This document shows, one piece after another, positions 7,472 through 15,958 of a stretch of 36,092 bases of DNA. The notes beneath the pieces were generated by a model. It saw only the letters and a list, made by a program, of their open reading frames with translations. It did not search any database and was not told the origin of the DNA. Positions within the stretch are counted from its first letter, which is position 1. Each line of letters opens with the position of its first letter. The translations under genes and the position numbers were made by a program. The stretch lies in NCBI GenBank assembly GCA_022837505.1, contig JALHFZ010000031.1, positions 1 to 36,092 of the forward strand. Reading direction: 5' to 3'. This DNA is from Synergistaceae bacterium. Lineage in GTDB: Bacteria > Synergistota > Synergistia > Synergistales > Aminobacteriaceae.

Positions 7472-9187
7472 TCAGTACCCTACGGGCACTCCGAGACGCC
7501 GGCTGTCGGCGCCTCCGTTGATTCTGTTCTTCTTCCAGTCGAAGCGGATCCCCTGGGCAGTACCGAAATATCCGCCGAAGGGGCGAACTTCCAGGTCATG
7601 CCCTCTCAGGGTGAGGTAGCTTACCGTATTGGGGCTGATTCCCTCCTCGATGAGGAGTTTGCCCGCCTTGCCGCCCCCCGCGGGGTTGAAGATCCGGGGC
7701 TGTTCAATGGCCTCGTCCATGGACATGCCGAAGTCGACCACGTTCATGACGATCTGACTCACCGCGGTGATGATCCGCATGGCTCCGGCGGCGCCGATGG
7801 TCATGAAGGGACGCCCTTCAGGATCGAGTACGATCGTCGGCGACATGGAGGAGAGGGGGCGTTTCCCCGGTTCCGGGGCGTTGACGCTTTCGGGGTTCTG
7901 GGCGAAGTCGTCCATCTCGTTGTTGAGGACGAAGCCGTACTCGGGGACGATCACTCCCGACCCGAAGAAGTAGTTCACCGTGTTCGTGGAGGCCACGATG
8001 TTGCCGTCGGCGTCCACCACGGAGAAGGAGCTCGTGGACATATGCACGTCACCGCCGCCGCCGATGAAGGCTTTTTTGTTCTCGCCGTCGAAGGGCCAGG
8101 GATCTCCCGCGGGAACTTCCTTCATGACCTCATAGGCCTTGATCTTCCCCGCAAGCTCCCTGGCGTAGGCCTTGCTCGCAAGCCCCTGAAGGGGGACGTC
8201 GACGAAGGCCGTATCGGCCATGTATTTCTGCCTGTCGGCGAAGACGAGCTTCATCCCCTCGGCGAGGGTGTGAAGATACTCGGGGGAGTTGTGTTTCCAC
8301 GACGCTACGGGGAAGTTCTCCATGATGTTCAGAAGCTGAACGATATGGGTTCCTCCGCTGGATGCCGGCGGGGTGGAGTAGATGGAATACCCCCGGTAGG
8401 TGCCGTGGACGGGCTTCTGCTCGATGAGGGCGTAATTCTTCAGGTCCTGCATGGTCATGGCGCCGCCGTTCTTGTTTACCGCGGCGATCATGGCCTCGCC
8501 TATGGGTCCGTTGTAGAAGGCGTCAGGGCCGTCGGAGGCGAGAAGACGGAATGCCTTCGCCAGTTCAGGCTGCTTGAGAACAACATCCGCCTCGGGAGGA
8601 AGGCCTCCGGGAAGCCAGACGGTGTTGGGGCTGTACTTGGAGAGTTTTTCGAATTCATCCGTGACGATCTGTTTCTGCATGGGGTGAACAGCGAACCCTT
8701 CCTCGGCGAGACGGATGGCCGGGGCGGCCACCTCGGCGAAGGTCATGGTTCCGTATTTATCCAGCATTGTGAAGATCCCCTTGACGATTCCGGGAACGCC
8801 CACGGCCTTGCCGCCGAGCATGGATTCCTTTGCCTTCTTTGAGGCCTCGGAGGCGTACATATCCTTCGTGGCGGAGAGGGGCGCCACTTCCCGATAGTCG
8901 AACTCCACCACTTCTCCCGTCTTGGCGAAGCGGATGGTGGTGAATCCGCCGCCGCCGATCCCCGAAGCGTTCGATTCCACCACGTTCAGGGCGAGCATGG
9001 TTGCCATGGCTGCGTCAATGGCGTTGCCTCCCTGCTGCAGGATCTCAACCCCCGCCTTTGACGCCAGTTCGTGGGCCGAAGAGACCATCCCCTTCTCCGC
9101 GTAAACCTCCTTCGCCTCACCGGCGAAGGCCGCGACGGAGCAGCCCATAAGAGCCACAACAAGAATACCGATCAGTGCCTTTCTCAT
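7472..9187 (-). CDS. ggt: Secreted gamma-glutamyltransferase (GGT/CapD family)
   Basis: A 571-residue N-terminal nucleophile hydrolase that cleaves or transfers gamma-glutamyl bonds, as in glutathione or PGA. The start at 9187 is preceded by AAGGAGG, and a signal peptide follows (to about residue 22, AAFA), so it acts outside the cytoplasm; the longer frame to 9274 has no such support. Family features are SNASGIGGGGF near residue 75, VHGTYRGYSIYSTPPASSGG in the middle, the autocatalytic and nucleophilic Thr385 (STSSFSVVD), NTVNYFFGSG, and PLSSMSPTIV near the C terminus. Two-subunit maturation at Thr385 is expected. In Bacillus anthracis a relative (CapD) anchors or trims PGA capsule; here the adjacent PGA synthase makes a similar role likely, but a general nutritional GGT is possible. 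Confidence 0.93.
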   Translation of the reverse strand: MRKALIGILVVALMGCSVAAFAGEAKEVYAEKGMVSSAHELASKAGVEILQQGGNAIDAAMATMLALNVVESNASGIGGGGFTTIRFAKTGEVVEFDYREVAPLSATKDMYASEASKKAKESMLGGKAVGVPGIVKGIFTMLDKYGTMTFAEVAAPAIRLAEEGFAVHPMQKQIVTDEFEKLSKYSPNTVWLPGGLPPEADVVLKQPELAKAFRLLASDGPDAFYNGPIGEAMIAAVNKNGGAMTMQDLKNYALIEQKPVHGTYRGYSIYSTPPASSGGTHIVQLLNIMENFPVASWKHNSPEYLHTLAEGMKLVFADRQKYMADTAFVDVPLQGLASKAYARELAGKIKAYEVMKEVPAGDPWPFDGENKKAFIGGGGDVHMSTSSFSVVDADGNIVASTNTVNYFFGSGVIVPEYGFVLNNEMDDFAQNPESVNAPEPGKRPLSSMSPTIVLDPEGRPFMTIGAAGAMRIITAVSQIVMNVVDFGMSMDEAIEQPRIFNPAGGGKAGKLLIEEGISPNTVSYLTLRGHDLEVRPFGGYFGTAQGIRFDWKKNRINGGADSRRLGVPVGY

Positions 9188-9300
9188 ACAAAAACACCTC
9201 CTTGAATTTTTGTTTCCTTTATTGCCGGAAAAATTATTCCGTAAAACCCGAGATTTTTCCTTGCCGGAAATCACCCCGCCTCCGATGAAGGACTTTTTTC

Positions 9301-10440
9301 CTAGAGTTTCGCCGGGGTCAGGAAATACCCGACGCCTTTCTCCTGAATGTCATCAAAAGAGGGGATATTTTCGACCTTCACCGCCTTCGATTCGTCGAAC
9401 AGCTCCAGGTTGTCGAGGAAGGAGAGGATTGCCGCTGTATGCCGCCCCACCCGGTATTCCATGGGCTGGGAGCCGTCATAGGGGATGTAGAGATATCCCA
9501 GAGCTGCCGCCTTCACGTATGCCTTGTCCACTCCCGTCATGGCCAGCCGTTCGTCCGTCTTTCCCCGGAAGCGTCCCTGGACGGGGTTTCCCGTCTCCAT
9601 GAGGATAGGCATGGTCTCGGTGTAGTCCCCCCACTCCCGGTGGGTGAGCCCCCGGAGGTTCTTCGGGGAGGGTTCGAGGCGAATGGGGATGCCGCTGAAC
9701 TCGAGGTCCATGGCGGTCATGGCGGCGAGCTCCATGCTCCGTTCATGGGCGACGATGGCGTTCACCACAGGGTACTCGGGGGATGCCTCGTGAAGGTCAA
9801 AGGCGAGATCCACCTTCTCTTTGCGGATCATCTCCGTCAGGGCGAAGGCGAGCTGCTCCGTCAGGGAGCCGTTCGGAACGCCGGGGTAGCATCGGTTCAG
9901 GTTGCCCCGCTCCTTTCCCGGAAGCTGCTGCCCCGAGGCGGGGTGGATGTAGATGTCCGGCGAGGGCCATTCGTAGATGGGATTCGTCAGGCGCGAGCCG
10001 TAGCGGAAGGTGCGGGTGCTCCCGTCGGCCGTTGTGAAGGTAAGGTGCTGGGGATGGGCTTCCTGGGGGGAGTTATGGGTAAACCCCATGGCGTTTACCT
10101 GGGTGATGACGATAAGCCGCCCCCGGGTGACCTTTGCCCGCTCGAGGAAGAGGGTCGCCGTGGTTGCCGAGGCCGGTTCGGTGGGGTGGGTTCCGCCCAT
10201 GATGAATACCGTCCCTCCCGGCTCCTCCCCCTGCTGGATAAAGACGGGAACATCCGCCGGAGTGTTCTTCAAGCCGCCGTGCCATTCGGAGAGCATGTGT
10301 TTCTCGAACCCCGGGGCGGGAAGAAAAAGGTCGTCCTTCCACATGCTCATGAAGTTCATTCCCGCCAGGGCGCTGACCCCCAGGGCAAGGACAAGAAGCA
10401 GAAGGGCTGTAAAGTGTGTTCCCCTGATTTCCGTCTTCAT
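9301..10440 (-). CDS. Membrane-anchored M14 zinc deacylase/carboxypeptidase (AstE/AspA family)
   Basis: A 379-residue protein related to succinylglutamate desuccinylase and aspartoacylase. Residues 8-30 form an uncleaved anchor or signal peptide, so the enzyme faces the periplasm. The zinc site is visible: His85 and Glu88 in GGTHPTEP, and His217 in FDLHEAS; Arg183 in NLNRCYPG matches the substrate carboxylate-binding arginine of the family, and a Glu in LMETGNP fits the catalytic base. Such enzymes remove acyl groups from amino acids or trim C-terminal residues; M14-like enzymes also include phage PGA hydrolases. It lies between a TRAP-like permease and ggt, so it may generate amino acids for uptake or degrade gamma-linked polymer. 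The exact substrate is inferred. Confidence 0.82.
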   Translation of the reverse strand: MKTEIRGTHFTALLLLVLALGVSALAGMNFMSMWKDDLFLPAPGFEKHMLSEWHGGLKNTPADVPVFIQQGEEPGGTVFIMGGTHPTEPASATTATLFLERAKVTRGRLIVITQVNAMGFTHNSPQEAHPQHLTFTTADGSTRTFRYGSRLTNPIYEWPSPDIYIHPASGQQLPGKERGNLNRCYPGVPNGSLTEQLAFALTEMIRKEKVDLAFDLHEASPEYPVVNAIVAHERSMELAAMTAMDLEFSGIPIRLEPSPKNLRGLTHREWGDYTETMPILMETGNPVQGRFRGKTDERLAMTGVDKAYVKAAALGYLYIPYDGSQPMEYRVGRHTAAILSFLDNLELFDESKAVKVENIPSFDDIQEKGVGYFLTPAKL

Positions 10441-10452
10441 TCAGGCTGCCCC

Positions 10453-10596
10453 CTACTTTATCAGCAGCAGCCGGAGGACGAGGGGCACTACGACGAGGGC
10501 CGCTGTGGCCTGCTTCCAGAAGTCCTTTTCCCGGAATTGGCAGCTGATGACGAGAAGAAGGACGAAAAGCACAATAGCGCGGTAGACAAGAGTCAT
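10453..10596 (-). CDS. 47-residue membrane protein between TRAP-like permease and M14 hydrolase
   Basis: A small reading frame of 47 codons beginning MTLVYRAIVLFVLLLVIS. An AGGAGG site (10605-10610) stands 8 bases before the ATG and overlaps the stop of the permease gene; the next gene starts 12 bases after its stop. It has two hydrophobic stretches (about residues 5-18 and 30-46) divided by a charged CQFREKDFWK loop, so it should form a two-helix hairpin. I recognise no family. Its place directly after a TRAP-type large permease that lacks a normal DctQ subunit suggests a minimal accessory subunit. Confidence 0.7.
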   Translation of the reverse strand: MTLVYRAIVLFVLLLVISCQFREKDFWKQATAALVVVPLVLRLLLIK

Positions 10597-10608
10597 GATG
10601 CATTCCTC

Positions 10609-11898
10609 CTAAGGCAGATAGCTCATGATGAGATTGGAGTTCAGAATGACCACCACGGCCCAGACGGCAGTGACGATGGCCGGGATCAGGCAGTACTTGA
10701 GCACCTTGAAGTAGTTCTCCTCCCCCACCACCTGGGCTGCAAAGATCCCCGCAAGGGCTGTGGGGGGCATGAGGTCGCCGAGGCCGGCCAGAAGGCTGAG
10801 GGCCGAGGCCACCATGATCTCGTTCCGTCCGAGCAGGGCCAGCAGAAAGGGAACGCCAAGGACGGAGGCCGCTCCGAAGGCCGACACTGCGCCGAAGAGC
10901 GGTATGGAGGTGGCCATTCCGAGGTACATGAGCCAGGCGGGAAGGGCGAGTACGGAGACGACGATGAACCCCTGTACGCCGATAAGGGTCATGATCTGGA
11001 TGAACATTCCCACGCCCATGAGGATGCCGAGCACCGGAATGGCGTCATTCACGGCTTCTCTGGATGCTGCGAGAAAGTTCAGGGGTCTCCCCGTGAAGAG
11101 GGCCGAGAGGGCCGCGAGAAGGAAGTTTACCGGCAGACCCAGGGGGGGCCAGGTTCCGGGGAAAAACTGCTCCCCTGCCATGAGAATCACCAGGACGAAG
11201 ATGGGAAGAAGAAGCCTGAAGGAAAGGGTGGCCTCCTCCATCTTCTGAAGCTGAGCTTCGAGCTCCTCCTCATTCCGCGCACCCTTCCTTAGTGAGGGGT
11301 AGATGAGGATCAGCCCTGCGAAGATGGCGAGGGGGACAGTGCAGACGAGAAGAGGCCAGGCGAACCCCACATAGGGCATGTCGATTCCTCCGCCGATGAT
11401 CATGACGGGCACGTTGACGGGGGGGGCGATCATGCCGTAGATGGCGCCGAGGGCTATGGCGGCCGCCGTCTTGAGGACGGGGACGCCGAGACGTATGAAG
11501 ACAGGGGCAACCAGAGCTCCCGTAGTGAGAACCGCAGCGGTGGATGAACCGGTAATCATTCCGGGGATCATGATGATGAGCATGAGCCCCATGGTGAGCA
11601 TAAGAGGCGTTCGGCGGAACTTTCGGATCACCCAGGCAGCCAGGCTTTCAAGAAGGCCGGTCTTCTGCACCGTCTTCATGAAGACCATGGCTGTAGCGAT
11701 GATCAGTATGGTGTCGAGATAGCCGAAGGTTCCCTCGACGAAATGGCGGAGGGGGAACCCCTCGCCGCCGGCAAGGGCTCCTACGGCGGCGGCGGCTCCG
11801 AGAGCGATGGCGATGGGGAGCTTCAGAGCAAAGGCTCCGAAGGCGAAGCTCCCCACCATCAGCAGCGCATAAAATCCTTCAGGCCAGAACCAGTCCAT
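10609..11898 (-). CDS. TRAP transporter large permease-like protein (DctM family)
   Basis: A 429-residue integral membrane protein with about 11-12 hydrophobic segments, matching the DctM-like superfamily: GLMLIIMIPGMITGSSTAAV and IYGMIAPPVNVPVMIIGGG in the first half, and LSLLAGLGDLMPPTALAGI in the second. TRAP transporters import organic anions with Na+ and normally need a DctP binding protein and a DctQ subunit. Neither is adjacent here; the neighbours are DUF6305 upstream (19 bases) and a 47-residue membrane protein downstream. No good Shine-Dalgarno site precedes the ATG, so it may be translated by coupling to DUF6305. Substrate unknown, but the linked hydrolases suggest glutamate or acylated amino acids. 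Confidence 0.82.
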   Translation of the reverse strand: MDWFWPEGFYALLMVGSFAFGAFALKLPIAIALGAAAAVGALAGGEGFPLRHFVEGTFGYLDTILIIATAMVFMKTVQKTGLLESLAAWVIRKFRRTPLMLTMGLMLIIMIPGMITGSSTAAVLTTGALVAPVFIRLGVPVLKTAAAIALGAIYGMIAPPVNVPVMIIGGGIDMPYVGFAWPLLVCTVPLAIFAGLILIYPSLRKGARNEEELEAQLQKMEEATLSFRLLLPIFVLVILMAGEQFFPGTWPPLGLPVNFLLAALSALFTGRPLNFLAASREAVNDAIPVLGILMGVGMFIQIMTLIGVQGFIVVSVLALPAWLMYLGMATSIPLFGAVSAFGAASVLGVPFLLALLGRNEIMVASALSLLAGLGDLMPPTALAGIFAAQVVGEENYFKVLKYCLIPAIVTAVWAVVVILNSNLIMSYLP

Positions 11899-11916
11899 CG
11901 GGGTGGCACCGGCCGC

Positions 11917-12465
11917 CTATTGGGCAGCCGCCCCCCACTCGGAGAGGGTGGACTTCAGAGGTTCAGCCGTTTCTGTTACCGTGGGAGCGGTGAGGATCTT
12001 GACGTCGGGGGATTTTTTCAGACGGTCGAAGATGCCGTCGGTGTTTCCGCCGTCGACGATGATGAACCGCTCTCCCCAGGGGGCTGTGGCTTCGATAAAG
12101 GCGTCGGAGAGGGTTCCCCGCCGCCCTTCTCCGCCGATGTGCATGACGAGGATTTTGATCCCCTTGTCGGTGGCGGCCTTGAGAAGGGAGACTACCCTTT
12201 CGACCTCCTGGTCCTTGTTGATTCCGGCGGCTCCGAGGCCTTTGGAGCTGCCGCCTACCACGGCCACGAGGACTTTCTGGTCCTTAAGGTCTTCGGCCTT
12301 CAGCAGGGGGACATTTTCCGCATCGATCTTCACCTTGCGGAGTACCACCCGCACCATCATGGAGTCGGGGCTCTGGCCTACAGAGGTCAGGACGACGTCG
12401 GCAGCAAGAGCGGCACCGGCAAAGAGGAGCAAAAGGGCAATTCCTGTCAGGATAATTTTCTTCAT
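11917..12465 (-). CDS. Exported DUF6305-type protein
   Basis: A 182-residue protein with a clear signal peptide (MKKIILTGIALLLLFAGAALA, cleaved near residue 21). The start is at 12465, after GGAGG; an in-frame ATG at 12516 is less likely. The mature domain has alternating hydrophobic strands and helices (VLVAVVGGSSKGLGAAG, IKILVMHIGGEGRRG, ERFIIVDGG), giving a Rossmann-like alternation. It resembles proteins labelled DUF6305; I know no biochemical function. As the first gene of an operon with a TRAP-like permease and extracellular hydrolases, it could be the extracytoplasmic binding component that the permease otherwise lacks. Confidence 0.7.
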   Translation of the reverse strand: MKKIILTGIALLLLFAGAALAADVVLTSVGQSPDSMMVRVVLRKVKIDAENVPLLKAEDLKDQKVLVAVVGGSSKGLGAAGINKDQEVERVVSLLKAATDKGIKILVMHIGGEGRRGTLSDAFIEATAPWGERFIIVDGGNTDGIFDRLKKSPDVKILTAPTVTETAEPLKSTLSEWGAAAQ

Positions 12466-12519
12466 GGAAATACCTCCCTGATATAGTATTTGATTGAATC
12501 TCATGAACATCCTCAATTA

Positions 12520-12547
12520 AGTATACCTTCTCAGCTTCCCCTGTCCA
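12520..12547 (-). promoter_or_regulatory. Promoter of the DUF6305-TRAP-M14-ggt operon
   Basis: On the minus strand: TGGACA (12547-12542), a 16-base spacer and TATACT (12525-12520). Transcription should begin near 12513, giving a leader of about 50 bases before the start codon at 12465. Confidence 0.62.
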
Positions 12548-12587
12548 GAGTTATTATCATTCTTTTCAATAAGCTTTATTCCACAGG

Positions 12588-12619
12588 CCCCGGGCATCCC
12601 TCACCGAGCCTGCCCGGGG
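12588..12619. other. GC-rich stem-loop in the divergent intergenic region
   Basis: CCCCGGGCA (12588-12596) and TGCCCGGGG (12611-12619) pair perfectly around a 14-base loop. It lies between two divergent promoters (12520-12547 minus and 12694-12722 plus) and has no T-run on either side, so it is neither a clear terminator nor a known operator. The rest of this 311-base gap contains nothing else that I recognise. Confidence 0.4.
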
Positions 12620-12693
12620 GATCCCTGCCGCAGCTTTTCTGAAGACGGGACTCAGTGGTACGGCTTCAGAGGAAAGGATTGCGTTTTTTGCCG

Positions 12694-12722
12694 TTGACAG
12701 CCGGTAGGGGTCGTGACATTAT
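12694..12722 (+). promoter_or_regulatory. Promoter of rlmN-feoA-feoB
   Basis: TTGACA (12694-12699), a 17-base spacer, then CATTAT (12717-12722, four of six); TTATAC at 12719-12724 with a 19-base spacer is the alternative -10. It lies 55 bases before the rlmN start. No Fur-box-like sequence was recognised next to it. Confidence 0.55.
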
Positions 12723-12776
12723 ACAGGGCTGTTTACGACTGTTTACCCATAAAAAAATGCACCCGGGAGGCACCCT

Positions 12777-13811
12777 ATGACTCAGGAAATTTACGCCCTC
12801 GACCTCACCTACGAAGAGTGGGTCGATTTATGCACGAACAGGCTGGGTCTGCCCCGGTATCGGGCCGATCAGATCTGTTCATGGATCTACGAAAAAAAAG
12901 TATTCAGCGTCCACGAGATGACCAACCTTCCGAAGGACCTCCGGGAAAAGCTGGCCTATGAACTGCATATCCTCCCCCCCATCTCCGTCCGGGAGGAGAA
13001 ATCAAAGGACGGTACGAGGAAATTTCTCTGGCAGCTCTACGACGGCGAACGGATCGAGTCTGTCCTCCTCTCCCACGGGAACCACACCACCGCCTGCCTC
13101 TCAAGCCAGGTGGGGTGCCCCCTCGCCTGCGCCTTCTGCGCCACCGGGGACTCGGGGTATACGAGGGATCTCACCGCAGGGGAGATGACCGGCCAGCTGC
13201 TCGCCATGGAAAAAAGACTGGGCACAAATATAAACAACGTGGTCTTCATGGGGATGGGCGAGCCTTTTCTGAACTCCGACGCTCTCTTCAAAGCCCTCTC
13301 CATCCTTCACTCACCGAAGATGCGGAACATGGGCGCCCGGCACATCACCATCTCCACCTCCGGCATCGTCCCCGGCATACTCCGGCTCGCAGAATCAGGC
13401 CTTCCCGTCCGTCTTTCCGTCTCACTCCATGCCCCGAACGACGCCCTGAGGAGCCGGCTCATGCCTGTGAACCGGAGGTTTGCCCTGGCGGCCCTAATGA
13501 AAGCCCTGTCCGTCTACCAGGAGAAGACCGGAGAGCGGATCACCTTCGAATATGTCATGATTCAGCGGGTGAACGACGAGCCCGAACACGCCTACGAACT
13601 CGCCGCCCTTCTCTCGGGAATGGACGCCTACATCAACCTCATTCCCTACAACCCCGTAAGCGATTTATTTCAACGCTCCGAGACCGAGAGGATCAAGGCC
13701 TTTTCCGCCATCCTCACCCGGCTGAACATAGAAAACGAAATACGGAAAGAAAAGGGCACCGATATCGACGCCGCCTGCGGGCAGCTCCGGAGAAGGGAGA
13801 GCGGCAAGTGA
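12777..13811 (+). CDS. rlmN: 23S rRNA A2503 C2-methyltransferase RlmN
   Basis: A 344-residue radical SAM enzyme that methylates C2 of A2503 in 23S rRNA (and A37 of some tRNAs). The [4Fe-4S] cysteines are C114, C118 and C121 (CPLACAFC), followed by the SAM-binding GMGEPFLN motif; the C-terminal Cys334 (AACGQLR) fits the methyl-carrying catalytic cysteine. Length is normal for the family. The ATG is preceded by GGGAGG. The last codons overlap the start of feoA by four bases (GTGA), making it the head of an unexpected operon with iron-transport genes. Confidence 0.96.
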   Translation: MTQEIYALDLTYEEWVDLCTNRLGLPRYRADQICSWIYEKKVFSVHEMTNLPKDLREKLAYELHILPPISVREEKSKDGTRKFLWQLYDGERIESVLLSHGNHTTACLSSQVGCPLACAFCATGDSGYTRDLTAGEMTGQLLAMEKRLGTNINNVVFMGMGEPFLNSDALFKALSILHSPKMRNMGARHITISTSGIVPGILRLAESGLPVRLSVSLHAPNDALRSRLMPVNRRFALAALMKALSVYQEKTGERITFEYVMIQRVNDEPEHAYELAALLSGMDAYINLIPYNPVSDLFQRSETERIKAFSAILTRLNIENEIRKEKGTDIDAACGQLRRRESGK

Positions 13812-14101
13812 CCCCCCCGACCTCCGGAGGCGGAAAAAAACTCTCCCTCCGGGATCTTGCCAACGGGGAGGAGGGACAGATTACGGCCCTTCCTTCGAGC
13901 GACGGGTGCGCCGAGCGCCTTGAAGCCCTCGGCCTGCGGGCCGGCAAGATCGTGAAGAAGGTCTCTGGAATGCCCTTTCACGGCCCCGTCACCCTCCTTC
14001 TTGAGGGGCGCCAGATCGCCATCGGATGGAGGCTTTCCTCCGCCATCCTCGTCAACCCCATGAAAGGACGTCTGCTCCCCCATGGACGGCCCGGAGAGTA
14101 A
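13808..14101 (+). CDS. feoA: FeoA-domain protein of ferrous iron uptake
   Basis: A 97-residue protein starting at GTG 13808, overlapping the rlmN stop; a GGGAG site lies 8 bases before it. After a flexible Gly/Ser-rich start, the SH3-like FeoA domain runs from about residue 12 to 85: LSLRDLANGEEGQITAL, then CAERLEALGLRAGKIVKKV, GPVTLLLEG and QIAIGWRLSSAILV. FeoA is a small cytosolic partner of FeoB. The C terminus overlaps feoB by 20 bases. The frame is open far upstream inside rlmN, but the domain limits and the ribosome site support this start. Confidence 0.9.
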   Translation: MTPPTSGGGKKLSLRDLANGEEGQITALPSSDGCAERLEALGLRAGKIVKKVSGMPFHGPVTLLLEGRQIAIGWRLSSAILVNPMKGRLLPHGRPGE

Positions 14102-15821
14102 GAAACTCCTCCTCATAGGGAACCCCAACGTAGGAAAGAGCGCCCTCTTCACCCGGATCACCGGAGTGCATGCCCTCTCGTCCAATTACCCCGGCACTAC
14201 CGTGGGCTTCCTTGAGGGGTGGCTCCGGCGGAAGGATGAAACCTGGAGGGTGATCGACGTCCCCGGCGCCTACACTCTTATGCCCACGAATGAGGCAGAA
14301 GAGGTGGCTGAACGGATGGTGAACGAAGGGGCCGACGTGGCAATCATCGTCCTCGATGCCACGGCCCTTGAGCGAAACCTCTTTCTCGCCTTCCAGGTCA
14401 TGGAGCGGCAGATCCCCGCAGTCATCGCCCTCAACATGATGGACGAGGCCCGTCACAAGGGGATCGACATCGACGCCGAGAAACTCGAGGAGCTTCTCCA
14501 TGTGCCCGTAGTCTCCACTGTGGCGGTCTCCGGAGAGGGGATCAGCCGCCTTCTTGACCGGCTTCCCGAGGCCCGTCCCGTACAAGACACCCCCCTGTCG
14601 AAAGAAGAGAAATGGACGGCCATCGGGAAGATCATCGAGGAGGTACAGAAGGTCCATCACAGGCACCATACATTTCTCGACAAGCTTGAGGACGCCTCCG
14701 TCGATTCCTTCTGGGGCCTTCTCATCGGCGTGGCCGTTATCGCCGGGAGCTTCACGGCCATCCGCTTCGTGGGCGAAGGGCTCATCGACATTTTTCTCGA
14801 CCCCCTCTTCGAACGGTTCTGGCGCCCCCTGGCCATGGGGGCCTCGAAACTTCTCGGCGGAGGAGGGACTCTTCACGACATCCTCGTGGGGCGGCTTTTC
14901 GACGGGACCATAGACTTCGAGCAGAGTTTCGGACTCCTCACCACGGGGCTCTATGTTCCCGTAGTAATGGTGATGCCCTATGTCCTCTCCTTTTATGCCG
15001 TACTGAGCTTTCTCGAGGACTTCGGCTACCTCCCCCGCCTCGCAGTGAGCTTCGACGCCCTCCTTCACAAAATGGGCCTTCACGGCTTCGCCATCGTTCC
15101 CGCCCTTCTCGGGCTGGGGTGCAATGTCCCCGGCATTCTCGCCACAAGAGTTCTCGACTCGCCGAGGGAACGATTCATCGCCGCAACCCTCATCTCCGTA
15201 GCCATCCCCTGCGCGAGCCTCCAGGCCATGATCATAGGCACCGTGGGCGCCCTCGGCGTTCGGTGGGTTGCCGTGGTCTACATCACCCTCTTTCTCTCCT
15301 GGGTCATCCTCGGCAGGCTGCTCCACGCCCTCATGCCCGGCTTCAGCCCTGAGCTCATTGTGGAGATCCCCCCCTACCGCATCCCCTCCTTCAAGGCCAT
15401 GGCCTTCAAGCTCTGGCTGCGGATCAGCGGGTTCATCCTTGAGGCAATCCCCCTCGTCCTCGGCGGGATTTTCCTCATCTCCCTCCTTGACGTTACGGGC
15501 CTCACCGACCTTCTCTCCCGTATGCTCGCTCCGGTCTTCCGGGGGCTTCTGGGCCTTCCCACGGAGGCGGCGGCCCCCATCTTTCTCGGCATCCTCCGCA
15601 AGGATGTGGCCCTCGGCATGCTCGGCACCCTCGGGCTCTCACCCACTCAGCTCGTGGTGGCCACGGTGACCCTGGCCATGACATTTCCGTGCATCGCCAC
15701 CTTCATCGTCCTCTGGAAGGAGCTGGGGGGGAAACGCCTCCTCGCCTCCCTGGCCATCATGATCGCCGCGGCCCTCACGGCGGGTATGGCCGTCCGGCTT
15801 GTGCTATCCCACAGCCTCTGA
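14082..15821 (+). CDS. feoB: Ferrous iron transporter FeoB (short form)
   Basis: A 579-residue ferrous-iron permease with an N-terminal G domain: P-loop GNPNVGKS (13-20), switch I NYPGTTV, DVPGAY (G3), NMMD (G4), and SAV-like VAVSGEG (G5). A short spacer leads to about 8-9 membrane spans, including the two gate repeats with LGLGCNVPGILATR and IFLGILRKDVALGMLG. It is much shorter than E. coli FeoB (773) because the GDI spacer and some loops are compact, yet all transport motifs are present, so it should work. Iron supply suits the radical SAM and Fe-S enzymes of an anaerobe. Confidence 0.95.
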   Translation: MDGPESKKLLLIGNPNVGKSALFTRITGVHALSSNYPGTTVGFLEGWLRRKDETWRVIDVPGAYTLMPTNEAEEVAERMVNEGADVAIIVLDATALERNLFLAFQVMERQIPAVIALNMMDEARHKGIDIDAEKLEELLHVPVVSTVAVSGEGISRLLDRLPEARPVQDTPLSKEEKWTAIGKIIEEVQKVHHRHHTFLDKLEDASVDSFWGLLIGVAVIAGSFTAIRFVGEGLIDIFLDPLFERFWRPLAMGASKLLGGGGTLHDILVGRLFDGTIDFEQSFGLLTTGLYVPVVMVMPYVLSFYAVLSFLEDFGYLPRLAVSFDALLHKMGLHGFAIVPALLGLGCNVPGILATRVLDSPRERFIAATLISVAIPCASLQAMIIGTVGALGVRWVAVVYITLFLSWVILGRLLHALMPGFSPELIVEIPPYRIPSFKAMAFKLWLRISGFILEAIPLVLGGIFLISLLDVTGLTDLLSRMLAPVFRGLLGLPTEAAAPIFLGILRKDVALGMLGTLGLSPTQLVVATVTLAMTFPCIATFIVLWKELGGKRLLASLAIMIAAALTAGMAVRLVLSHSL

Positions 15822-15851
15822 GGGGTATTTCCGGGTTATTTCTTCGCGGAG

Positions 15852-15880
15852 TTGTTCTTTCACCTTTGTTGCTCTATCAT
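15852..15880 (+). promoter_or_regulatory. Promoter of the IclR regulator gene
   Basis: TTGTTC (15852-15857), a 17-base spacer and TATCAT (15875-15880, five of six). A weak IclR-site look-alike, ATATCCGCTCTCCGCAAAA (15881-15899), follows directly and would sit across the transcription start; it has poor dyad symmetry, so autoregulation is only a suggestion. Confidence 0.5.
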
Positions 15881-15958
15881 ATATCCGCTCTCCGCAAAAG
15901 ATTTCCACACTACGGGAGTTGCGGGGAGGATGATTTCCAGCGAAAGGAGCATAACAGA

